Source: Enterobacteriaceae bacterium UBA7338
GTDB lineage: Bacteria > Pseudomonadota > Gammaproteobacteria > Enterobacterales > Enterobacteriaceae
Length of the DNA stretch: 64,000 bases
Direction of reading: 5' to 3'
Assembly: GCA_002480085.1 (NCBI GenBank)
Contig: DKPJ01000006.1
Location: 136,739 to 200,738 of the forward strand
Part shown: piece after piece, positions 14,638 to 22,217 of the stretch
Layout: every line of letters begins with the position of its first letter
Position numbering within the stretch: position 1 is the stretch's first letter
Program-made: the position numbers and the translations under genes
Notes under the pieces: model-generated
Database searches by the model: none
What the model saw: only the letters and a program-made list of their open reading frames with translations
Told to the model about the DNA's origin: nothing

Positions 14638-16236
14638 CTAGCGAATAACGTTATAGATCGCAGTCTGAATTGCCAGCCATTGGCGGGTACTCTCATCAGG
14701 CTGCGTTTTATTACGTATCTTTGCCTGCTGGGTTTCGTAGCGCTGCCGCTCGACAACGGCGGAGCGGGTACAGAAGGCGCGCAGGTAATCCTTCCGCTGT
14801 CCGGTGAGTTTCTCTCCGTTCAACATGGCGTGACCGAGAGTAGTGGTAAAGCGGCGGCAGGGCCGCGGCTCATCCATCTGTCGCTGATAGCGCAACAGCA
14901 GAGTCAGCACCTCGTCATTACCCGCCGACAGCGCCTGCTCGGTCCAGGAGAGCTTCCAGTCCATCCCTCCTTTCAGAAACAGCTGGGCCACGCGGGTATC
15001 GTTGCGGTCTATTGCCGAGCGAAGATTGCTCTCATCCCAGGTGATACCCATCCGCGTCAGCTGCATGCGTGAGGTAGGCGTGTCATATTCATTTTCCGTA
15101 TCGGTCAGCACCTGGGTCTGCGCCGGAGGCTCGCTTACCGCCCGTGCCGCCGGGGTGCTGTTTATCATCATGATGCCACCGCCGATCATCACCAGCACCA
15201 TCACTCCCACCGCGCCCCAGAGAAGGCCGGAGACCAGACGCACGCGCTGCTCCGGCGAACGGACTGCGCGACGCTCCGGTCTTTCAATATCGTCACGTAC
15301 CTCGAAAATGTCCCCTCCGGCACCCGCCTTTTTCACTACCTGGGCTTTAAACGCATTCAGCTCGCCCACGTCGGTGGTTAACAGGCTGGCCGGATTAATG
15401 GTGGTACGCCCCTCGTTGAAAGCGCGCTGAACCGGGGCGGCGATCTGTGGATAGTAGGTATCCAGCAGATTGAGCTGGATCGCAGAGAGCGGCTGCTGCG
15501 CGGTAAGGGTGTTACGGATCTGGCGAATATCATCAAGAAAGGTTTGCAGGGTTTTACGCGGGTCGGCATAGAGCGTCAGCACCGAACTGTCGTTAAACAG
15601 CGGGGCGTAGTGGCGGGAGAACTCTTTTTTATCCACCAGCATCGCTGCCAGCTCGCTAAACAGCATTCCGCTGAGCACGTCATTGCGCTCCCCCAGCTTC
15701 AGCCAGCGGCGCACGCGATCCTGACCAAACTGGGTCTTCAGATGGTTACGCAGCTTCACACCGTCCGGCCACGCGGCATAGACCAGCCCGCTAATCATCA
15801 TCTCCAGGGCACGCAGCTGGCCCAGCCCCTTGAGCTGCGCTTCGCCATTTACCGTCTCCGTTGAGGTGGGATAGGTCAGCAAAGGCTGCTGCAGGCGGAG
15901 ATGCTCAAGGGCGGTGACAAAGCGCAGCGCGGCGATCAGCTGATTTTCGCTGACGTCCTGGCCGCTTTCGTACTGGGGAACCAGCTGCTGCAGATGGCGA
16001 AGCTGCATGGTGAACTGGGTCAGCTCGGCGTCGTTGAGCTTCAGCCGCTGCGCTACCGCGCCCCAGCCGCCGAGCCCCTGGCGTGCATTTTCCAGCTGTT
16101 CGAGAAACCAGCGCGGATCCTTGCCTTCGCTAACGCGAATATCCAGCAGTAAGAGAATTTCGATAGACGCCTGGCGAATAATTCCAAGGCAGGTTTCGAA
16201 TTGTTCGCGGATCCTGAGCGATGTGCTGTATGTCAT
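14638..16236 (-). CDS. STY4199-family HEPN-like membrane protein with ankyrin-like C-terminus
   Basis: A 532-residue protein that I place, from memory of its layout, with the STY4199 family HEPN proteins of enterobacteria; function unknown. Residues 1-330 are mostly helical. IRQIRNTLTAQQPLSAIQ (238-255) looks like the C-terminal HEPN core, in which RNase-type proteins have RN-x4-H; here it reads R241 N242 with Gln at 247, so the catalytic histidine seems replaced. One transmembrane helix (337-359) follows. Residues 385-450 (AIDRNDTRVAQLFLKGG, ALSAGNDEVLTLLL) resemble two ankyrin repeats. The N-part is therefore likely cytoplasmic. Single gene, with a 225-nt promoter region upstream. Convergent with treF. 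Confidence 0.65.
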   Translation of the reverse strand: MTYSTSLRIREQFETCLGIIRQASIEILLLLDIRVSEGKDPRWFLEQLENARQGLGGWGAVAQRLKLNDAELTQFTMQLRHLQQLVPQYESGQDVSENQLIAALRFVTALEHLRLQQPLLTYPTSTETVNGEAQLKGLGQLRALEMMISGLVYAAWPDGVKLRNHLKTQFGQDRVRRWLKLGERNDVLSGMLFSELAAMLVDKKEFSRHYAPLFNDSSVLTLYADPRKTLQTFLDDIRQIRNTLTAQQPLSAIQLNLLDTYYPQIAAPVQRAFNEGRTTINPASLLTTDVGELNAFKAQVVKKAGAGGDIFEVRDDIERPERRAVRSPEQRVRLVSGLLWGAVGVMVLVMIGGGIMMINSTPAARAVSEPPAQTQVLTDTENEYDTPTSRMQLTRMGITWDESNLRSAIDRNDTRVAQLFLKGGMDWKLSWTEQALSAGNDEVLTLLLRYQRQMDEPRPCRRFTTTLGHAMLNGEKLTGQRKDYLRAFCTRSAVVERQRYETQQAKIRNKTQPDESTRQWLAIQTAIYNVIR

Positions 16237-16461
16237 TATGTTCCCTTAACCACAATTAACAAAAGTTAATGCCAGCCGTCTACGCAGCTTAATTTATCTT
16301 TAATTCCAGTTAGTTAGATGATAGGCCACTTTCAGTTAAATATCAGTGATACGGTTAATAAAAGAAGAAGGGAATAAAACAGAGCATTCCTTATCCACAG
16401 CGGAATTTCCTATGCCAGGCTTAGAAGAGAGGTATCTGAGGCACATGCGAAAGGAGTATCT

Positions 16462-16860
16462 ATGAAGAAAATGTTACTTGCCGCCACGGTGGCCGCCTTA
16501 TTCACCCTTCCGGCACTGGCCGAAGACTCACCGGGACTGAATACGGATAAAGCACCGCCGCCGCCACATAAGCTCGACGACGGCTATCGCGGCATTGAAG
16601 ATGCCCGTACCATGAACATTAAACAGGCGATGGAGCTGCACGATGGCGGTACCGTCTCCCTACGCGGGAATTTGATCGCGAAAAAAGGGAACGATATCTA
16701 TACCTTCCGCGACAAAACGGGCGAGATTGACGTCTATATTCCGATGGCAGTCTTTGCCGGGCGTGAAGTTAGCCCGGATCACCTGGTAGGCATCAGCGGC
16801 TCGCTGGACAAGAAACAGAATCCGCCGCGCATTCAAGTGCACCACTTCCAAAAAGAGTAA
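16462..16860 (+). CDS. YgiW/YdeI-family periplasmic OB-fold stress protein
   Basis: A 132-residue secreted protein with a clear signal peptide (MKKMLLAATVAALFTLPALA, cleavage before E21). The mature part is a bacterial OB-fold (BOF) domain: TVSLRGNLIAKKGNDIYTFRDKTGEIDVYIP then GISGSLDKK. Family members such as YgiW, YdeI and VisP support tolerance to peroxide, metals or cationic peptides. GGAG lies 7 nt before the ATG. Monocistronic, with its own terminator hairpin. Which paralogue it is cannot be settled here. Confidence 0.85.
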   Translation: MKKMLLAATVAALFTLPALAEDSPGLNTDKAPPPPHKLDDGYRGIEDARTMNIKQAMELHDGGTVSLRGNLIAKKGNDIYTFRDKTGEIDVYIPMAVFAGREVSPDHLVGISGSLDKKQNPPRIQVHHFQKE

Positions 16861-16872
16861 CCCGCTTTGTAG

Positions 16873-16905
16873 GCCGGGCCAGCGCCAGCGCCGCCCGGCG
16901 TTTTT
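16873..16905 (+). terminator. Terminator/REP hairpin after the OB-fold gene
   Basis: GCCGGGC (16873-16879) pairs with GCCCGGC (16893-16899), followed by GTTTTT. The arms also match a REP element. Confidence 0.75.
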
Positions 16906-16909
16906 ATCT

Positions 16910-17668
16910 CTATAAGAACATCCCACCCGAGACCTCAACGCGCTGGGCATTCATCCATCCCAGCTCATCGCTCAGCAGTGCCGCTATTGCATTGCCAATA
17001 TCGTCCGGCAGGCCAGTGCGCCCCAGCGCCGTTTGCGAAGCGACAAACTGGTTTAGCTGCTCGTCATCACGCACCCGTCCGCCGCCAAAATCGGTTTCGA
17101 TGGCGCCTGGTGCAATGATATTTACCGAGATACCCCGCGCCCCCAGCTCTTTTGCCTGGTAGCGGGTTAAGACCTCCATCGCCCCCTTCATCGCCGCGTA
17201 GGCCGCATAGCCTGGCAGGGCAAAGCGCGCCAGACCGCTGGATACGTTCAGGATCCGCCCGCCGTTTTTAATCAGCGGCAGCAGATGCTGGGTAAGAAAG
17301 AACGGTCCCTTGAGATGGATGTTCACCAGCTGGTCAAACTGCGCCTCGGTGGTCTCGCTAAAGGCCGCGTTCAGGCCGATCCCGGCGTTGTTTATTAAAT
17401 AATCAAAGGTGTCGCGCTGCCAGGTCTGTTTTAGCTGCTCCTGCACCTGGCGGGTGAAGCTGGCAAAGCTGGCGCTATCCCCGACGTTGAGCTGCAAAGC
17501 CAAGGCCTTCGCGCCTTTCAGCTCAATTTCGCGTACCACGTCCTGCGCATCTTTCTCCTGGCTATTCCACGTCAGGATAATATCTACGCCCTTCTCTGCC
17601 AGCTTCAATGCGGCGTTTTTTCCCAGTCCACGGCTGCCGCCGGTCACTAATGCAATACGATGCGTCAT
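16910..17668 (-). CDS. SDR-family NAD(P)-dependent oxidoreductase
   Basis: A 252-residue classical short-chain dehydrogenase. It has the cofactor motif TGGSRGLG, the structural NNAGIG, the catalytic serine in ILNVSSG and the YAAMK active-site YxxxK. Substrate unknown. I chose ATG at 17668 (MTHRIALVTGG); a 57-codon upstream extension lacks coding character and crosses the promoter of the divergent LysR gene. The 119-nt divergent gap with the LysR-type regulator suggests that the regulator controls it. E. coli has no SDR here as far as I recall. Confidence 0.87.
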   Translation of the reverse strand: MTHRIALVTGGSRGLGKNAALKLAEKGVDIILTWNSQEKDAQDVVREIELKGAKALALQLNVGDSASFASFTRQVQEQLKQTWQRDTFDYLINNAGIGLNAAFSETTEAQFDQLVNIHLKGPFFLTQHLLPLIKNGGRILNVSSGLARFALPGYAAYAAMKGAMEVLTRYQAKELGARGISVNIIAPGAIETDFGGGRVRDDEQLNQFVASQTALGRTGLPDDIGNAIAALLSDELGWMNAQRVEVSGGMFL

Positions 17669-17787
17669 AAGAAACCTCATTTCTGATGGTGGGGTGATTG
17701 AGAAAGAGCTTATTAGGTGGTAGATAAACAATAAAGTCTGCTGAATGCGCTTCACTGTTTCATTGATAACAACAATGGGTGGCATGG

Positions 17788-18696
17788 ATGGATAAAATTT
17801 ACGCAATGCAGCTTTTCGTTCGCGTCGCGGAGCTGGCAAGCTTTTCCCGCGCCGCCGACTCCCTTGGCGTCCCCAAGGGCAGCGTCTCGCGCCAGGTACA
17901 GAGCCTCGAAAACCAGCTCGGTACCCAGCTGCTGCACCGCACTACGCGCCGGGTGCAGCTCACCCAGGACGGCATGGTCTACTACGAGCGCGCAAAGGAT
18001 CTGCTCTCTAACCTCGACGAGCTGGACGGCCTGTTTATTCACGATCCCGCCAGCGTCAGCGGCAAGCTGCGAGTGGATATGCCGGTGGGGGTGGCGCGTA
18101 ATCTGGTGATCCCTCGCCTGCCCGCCTTTGTGCAGCAGTATCCCGGCATTGAGATTGAGCTAAGCAGCAGCGACCGGCTGGTGGATGTGATCCGCGAGGG
18201 CTTTGACTGCGTGGTGCGCGTCGGCACGCTGAAGGATTCAGGATTAATCGCCCGCCCGCTGGGCAGGCTGGCGGTGATCAACTGCGCCAGTCCCGGCTAT
18301 CTGGAGCGTTTTGGCTACCCGAAGACGCTGGAGGATCTCTCCTCTCACGCGGTTGTGCACTATACCGTTCACCTTGGCACCCGACCACAAGGCTTTGAGC
18401 TTTACCAGGACAATACCACGCGCTGGATCAAGACCGGTGGCATTCTCACGGTCAACAGCACCGAGACCTACCATGCAGCATGCCTGGCGGGGCTGGGGAT
18501 TATCCAGGTGCCGCGCACCGGCGTGCGTGACGCCCTGCGCCAGGGGAAGCTGGTGGAGATCCTGCCCCATTACCGCGCCGAGCCGATGCCGGTCTCGCTG
18601 ATCTATCCTCATCGCCGCAACCTCTCCCGACGGGTACACCTGTTTATGGAGTGGCTGGCGAGCGTGATGAAGGATTACGTCGATTCACCCGCTTAG
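17788..18696 (+). CDS. yhjC: LysR-family transcriptional regulator YhjC
   Basis: A 302-residue LysR-type regulator whose N-terminus (MDKIYAMQLFVRVAELASFS) and helix-turn-helix (SRAADSLGVPKGSVSRQVQSLE) match E. coli YhjC closely. Residues about 90-300 form the effector domain. Start at ATG 17788; a GTG three codons upstream is possible. It diverges from the SDR gene, its probable target. The effector is unknown. Confidence 0.9.
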   Translation: MDKIYAMQLFVRVAELASFSRAADSLGVPKGSVSRQVQSLENQLGTQLLHRTTRRVQLTQDGMVYYERAKDLLSNLDELDGLFIHDPASVSGKLRVDMPVGVARNLVIPRLPAFVQQYPGIEIELSSSDRLVDVIREGFDCVVRVGTLKDSGLIARPLGRLAVINCASPGYLERFGYPKTLEDLSSHAVVHYTVHLGTRPQGFELYQDNTTRWIKTGGILTVNSTETYHAACLAGLGIIQVPRTGVRDALRQGKLVEILPHYRAEPMPVSLIYPHRRNLSRRVHLFMEWLASVMKDYVDSPA

Positions 18697-18754
18697 GTGA
18701 TGAGGGTCTATAATTTGCGTTACATCACGCTAAGCAGAGAAGGAAGCCGTACTG

Positions 18755-19795
18755 ATGACCCCGGAAAATAGCGCCAAGCGACCTGTCCCGCACCTGGACT
18801 ACGAACCTGTCAAAAAGGTCGATACCACCGACAAACCCGAGGCTGAGTCAGAGCCGCTGCTGAGCGGCAAGGCTGAGGGCGTCGTGGAGACGGTCACCGA
18901 AGCGGCGGAGAAGATCCAGCGTCGGCCGATGATTGCACACCTTATCCGCGCTACCGAACGCTTCAATGACCGCATGGGCAACCAGTTTGGCGCGGCCATT
19001 ACCTACTTCTCGTTCCTGTCGATGATCCCCATCCTGATGGTGTCGTTTGCTGCGGCGGGTTTTGTGCTGGTCTCTCACCCCACGCTGCTGCAGGACATCT
19101 TTAACAAGATCCTGCTCAACGTCAGCGACCGCACCCTGGCCGATACGCTGCGCAACACGATAAAAACCGCCGTAGAGCAGCGTACTACCGTGGGTATTGT
19201 GGGTCTCGCCGTCGCGCTCTACTCCGGTATCAACTGGATGGGCAACCTGCGCGAGGCGATCCGCGCCCAGTCCCGGGACGAGTGGGAGCGCACGCCCCAG
19301 GACAGTGAGAAGATCTGGGTAAAATATTTCCGCGACTTTGTTTCGCTGATTGGCCTGCTGATCGCGCTGGTGATCACCCTCTCCATCACCTCTATCGCCG
19401 GTGCGGCCCAGGAGATGATCATCTCTGCGCTCTATCTGGACTACATCGAGTGGCTTAAACCGGCCTGGCAGCTGATTGGCCTGGCGATCTCCATCTGCGC
19501 TAACTTCCTGCTCTTCTTCTGGATCTTCTGGCGGCTGCCGCGCCACCGCCCACGCAAGAAGGCGCTGATTCGCGGCACGCTGATTGCGGCGGTCGGCTTT
19601 GAGGTGATTAAAATCATCATGACCTGGACACTGCCTTCGCTGGTCACTTCCCCTTCGGGCGCGGCGTTTGGCTCAGTGCTCGGTATCATGGCCTTCTTCT
19701 ACTTCTTTGCCCGCCTGACGCTGTTCTGCGCAGCGTGGATCGCCACCGCAGAGTATAAAGACGACGTGAAAATGCCGGGTAAAGAGACCCTTTAA
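18755..19795 (+). CDS. yhjD: Inner-membrane protein YhjD (YihY/BrkB family)
   Basis: A 346-residue multi-pass membrane protein of the YihY/BrkB (UPF0761) family. A hydrophilic N-terminal tail of about 75 residues is followed by the family core FGAAITYFSFLSMIPILMVSF and further helices to residue 330. In E. coli, a yhjD point mutation lets cells survive without Kdo-lipid A, so a role in lipid transport has been proposed. A weak hairpin follows. Position after yhjC is as in E. coli. Confidence 0.92.
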   Translation: MTPENSAKRPVPHLDYEPVKKVDTTDKPEAESEPLLSGKAEGVVETVTEAAEKIQRRPMIAHLIRATERFNDRMGNQFGAAITYFSFLSMIPILMVSFAAAGFVLVSHPTLLQDIFNKILLNVSDRTLADTLRNTIKTAVEQRTTVGIVGLAVALYSGINWMGNLREAIRAQSRDEWERTPQDSEKIWVKYFRDFVSLIGLLIALVITLSITSIAGAAQEMIISALYLDYIEWLKPAWQLIGLAISICANFLLFFWIFWRLPRHRPRKKALIRGTLIAAVGFEVIKIIMTWTLPSLVTSPSGAAFGSVLGIMAFFYFFARLTLFCAAWIATAEYKDDVKMPGKETL

Positions 19796-19802
19796 CCGTA
19801 CT

Positions 19803-19838
19803 ATTGGGCTGAATCAAAACGCAAAGTTTCAGCCCAAT
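19803..19838 (+). terminator. Stem-loop after yhjD
   Basis: An 11-bp perfect stem, ATTGGGCTGAA (19803-19813) and TTCAGCCCAAT (19828-19838), starts 7 nt after the yhjD stop. There is no U-tract (TCCCC follows), so termination would be weak or Rho-assisted. The rest of 19839-20067 holds no gene and carries the yhjE promoter. Confidence 0.55.
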
Positions 19839-20067
19839 TCCCCATTTCAGCATTAAAAACCAGTCCGTAACTTTTATTTAACCAAAAACTGGTTTTATCT
19901 GCTGATATCCAATTTCTGTGAAGCATTTCATGGATGCGAAAACTCAGGCACGAAAATTATTCACTTTTTGCCGTTTTTATCGCCACCCGCCTGCCCTGTT
20001 ACAGATTGAAATGTCGCTTTTGCTGTGCGTAATATGGCCCTTCGTTCGCCAAAAATAAGAAATTTCT

Positions 20068-21390
20068 ATGCAAGCTACAGCCACAACGCTCGATCACGAA
20101 CAGGAAAGCCCCCCGGTCAACTCGCGTAATAAAGTTGTCATCGCCTCGCTGATTGGTACAGCGATTGAGTTTTTTGACTTCTATATTTATGCCACCGCGG
20201 CGGTCATCGTCTTTCCGCACATCTTCTTCCCGCAGGGTGACCCGACGGCGGCCACGCTACAGTCGCTGGCGACCTTTGCTATCGCCTTCGTAGCGCGTCC
20301 GATCGGCTCTGCGGTGTTTGGTCACTTTGGCGATCGCGTCGGCCGTAAAGCCACGCTGGTGGCGTCCCTGCTGACGATGGGGATCTCCACCGTGCTGATC
20401 GGCCTGCTGCCGAGCTACGCCACCATCGGTATTTTTGCTCCCCTGCTGCTGGCGCTGGCGCGCTTTGGTCAGGGTCTCGGCCTCGGCGGTGAGTGGGGCG
20501 GTGCGGCGCTGCTGGCCACCGAGAACGCCCCGGCACGCAAGCGGGCGCTTTACGGCTCTTTCCCGCAGCTGGGTGCGCCAATCGGCTTCTTCTTTGCTAA
20601 CGGCACCTTCCTGCTGCTGTCATGGCTGCTGACCGACGAGCAGTTTATGGAGTGGGGCTGGCGCGTGCCGTTTATCTTCTCCGCCGTGCTGGTACTGATT
20701 GGCCTCTACGTCCGCGTCTCCCTGCATGAGTCGCCGGTGTTTGCTAAAGTGGCCGCTGCCAAGAAGCAGGTGAAGATCCCGCTGGGCACGCTGCTCACTA
20801 AGCATGTGCGTGTGACGGTGCTGGGCACCTTTATCATGCTGGCGACCTACACGCTGTTCTACATTATGACCGTCTACTCCATGACCTACAGCACGGCACC
20901 CGCGCCGGTGGGCCTTGGAATGCCGCGTAACGAAGTGCTGTGGATGTTGATGCTGGCGGTGATTGGCTTTGGCGTGATGGTGCCGGTTGCTGGCCTGCTG
21001 GCGGATGCCTACGGTCGTCGCAAGAGCATGATCGTCATTACCTCGCTGATCATTATCTTTGCCCTGTTTGTCTTCCCGCCGCTGCTGGGTTCCGGCAGCC
21101 AGGCGCTGGTGATGGCCTATCTGCTGATTGGCCTGAGCCTGATGGGGCTGACCTTTGGCCCGATGGGCGCGTTGCTGCCGGAGCTGTTCCCGACCGAAGT
21201 GCGTTACACCGGGGCATCGTTCTCCTATAACGTCTCGTCCATCCTGGGCGCGTCGGTGGCACCGTACATCGCTGCCTGGCTGACCGCTAACTACGGCCTG
21301 TTCTACGTCGGCGTCTACCTGGCGGCGATGGCAGCCCTGACGCTGATTGCTCTGGTGCTGACCCACGAAACCAAGAATCAGTCCCTGTAA
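20068..21390 (+). CDS. yhjE: MFS transporter YhjE (metabolite:H+ symporter family)
   Basis: A 440-residue major-facilitator transporter with about 12 helices. The early GTAIEFFDFYIYATAAVIVFP and the loop motif GHFGDRVGRKATLV are typical of the metabolite:H+ symporter branch (ProP, KgtP, ShiA relatives). Its substrate is not known in E. coli either. Followed by a REP pair and a convergent orphan gene. Confidence 0.94.
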   Translation: MQATATTLDHEQESPPVNSRNKVVIASLIGTAIEFFDFYIYATAAVIVFPHIFFPQGDPTAATLQSLATFAIAFVARPIGSAVFGHFGDRVGRKATLVASLLTMGISTVLIGLLPSYATIGIFAPLLLALARFGQGLGLGGEWGGAALLATENAPARKRALYGSFPQLGAPIGFFFANGTFLLLSWLLTDEQFMEWGWRVPFIFSAVLVLIGLYVRVSLHESPVFAKVAAAKKQVKIPLGTLLTKHVRVTVLGTFIMLATYTLFYIMTVYSMTYSTAPAPVGLGMPRNEVLWMLMLAVIGFGVMVPVAGLLADAYGRRKSMIVITSLIIIFALFVFPPLLGSGSQALVMAYLLIGLSLMGLTFGPMGALLPELFPTEVRYTGASFSYNVSSILGASVAPYIAAWLTANYGLFYVGVYLAAMAALTLIALVLTHETKNQSL

Positions 21391-21400
21391 GCATAAAAAT

Positions 21401-21482
21401 GCCCGGTAGCGTAAGCGCCGCCGGGCGTGGCACCCTATGCTCCTGCAATCGCCGGGTGGCGGCTACGCCTTACCCGGCCTAC
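21401..21482. repeat. REP/BIME pair after yhjE
   Basis: Two REP palindromes: GCCCGGTAGCGTAAGCGCCGCCGGGC type (21401-21426) and GCCGGGTGGCGGCTACGCC... (21451-21482), in opposite orientation between convergent genes. Confidence 0.85.
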
Positions 21483-21508
21483 GTGGAGGGCGGTGCAGTT
21501 TTGCTTAC

Positions 21509-22021
21509 TCAGAACCGCCAGTTCAGGCTTACCACAAATACCGAAGGGAAGATGATCCCTGACTCCACACCAAAATGGTTGGTAACGTTATACTGAACCG
21601 CATGATATATATAGGGTGCGAAACCCACGCCGGTGATATTTTTAAATGAGTGATAAATGCCCTCATCGCCGCATTTACTGAACTCATTAAAAAAGAATTC
21701 GCCGGTATAACCGTAAATGCCTTTAAATACAATATTATCCTTTTCTGCCCAGTCTTTTCTGACGCCAAGAGAGAGGCAGCGATCCCCGTAGCTGTTTCTC
21801 ATTGTCCCGACGAGCAGGCTGTAATCGGGATGGTCAGGAAGTCTCTTTTCGACTGAATAAAATTCATTATCAAACTTCTCCGTGTATTGACCATGATTCC
21901 CAAGCAGATGATAAACAAACGAGCCAGTATTAAAAGAGATGGTATGGTCGGCCTGCGCAAAAGTCGTTGCCAGCAGGAGAGTTGCTGCAGAAAGGTTTAA
22001 AAAGTTAAGACGTGAAGGCAT
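21509..22021 (-). CDS. Hypothetical secreted protein, probable small outer-membrane beta-barrel
   Basis: 170 residues; I do not recognise the family. A signal peptide is clear (MPSRLNFLNLSAATLLLATT..., cleavage after QA at 24). The mature part has alternating hydrophobic/polar strands (SLLVGTMRNSYGDRCLSLGVRKDW, GIIFPSVFVVSLNWRF) and ends in Phe, as outer-membrane barrels do. Two cysteines (C82 in RCLSL, C117 in SKCGDEG) could form a disulfide. It is AT-richer than yhjE and yhjG and has no counterpart here in E. coli that I recall, so it may be acquired. A small phage- or lipid-A-enzyme-like barrel is possible, but no catalytic motif is evident. Confidence 0.6.
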   Translation of the reverse strand: MPSRLNFLNLSAATLLLATTFAQADHTISFNTGSFVYHLLGNHGQYTEKFDNEFYSVEKRLPDHPDYSLLVGTMRNSYGDRCLSLGVRKDWAEKDNIVFKGIYGYTGEFFFNEFSKCGDEGIYHSFKNITGVGFAPYIYHAVQYNVTNHFGVESGIIFPSVFVVSLNWRF

Positions 22022-22165
22022 TGTGAAGCGATATGTTGAGATAATATCACATTAGAGTAGCAGCTAGAGAGTTAACCAATCCAGTACGGCTGCCATCCAC
22101 TACGCCAGGGATTATGAAACTGAGACTGTTCTTACCACCGCTGCACGCTATCAAGTTGAAATAGT

Positions 22166-22202
22166 AAAAGCCCGGTAAGCGCTAACGCCACCGGGCTTTT
22201 TT
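22166..22202 (-). terminator. Rho-independent terminator after yhjG (bidirectional)
   Basis: AAAAGCCCGGT (22166-22176) pairs with ACCGGGCTTTT (22190-22200) and is flanked by A and T runs. On the - strand it lies just past the yhjG stop. The gap 22022-22165 has no gene and should hold the promoter of the leftward orphan gene. Confidence 0.88.
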
Positions 22203-22217
22203 ATCCTGCTCTCCTGT

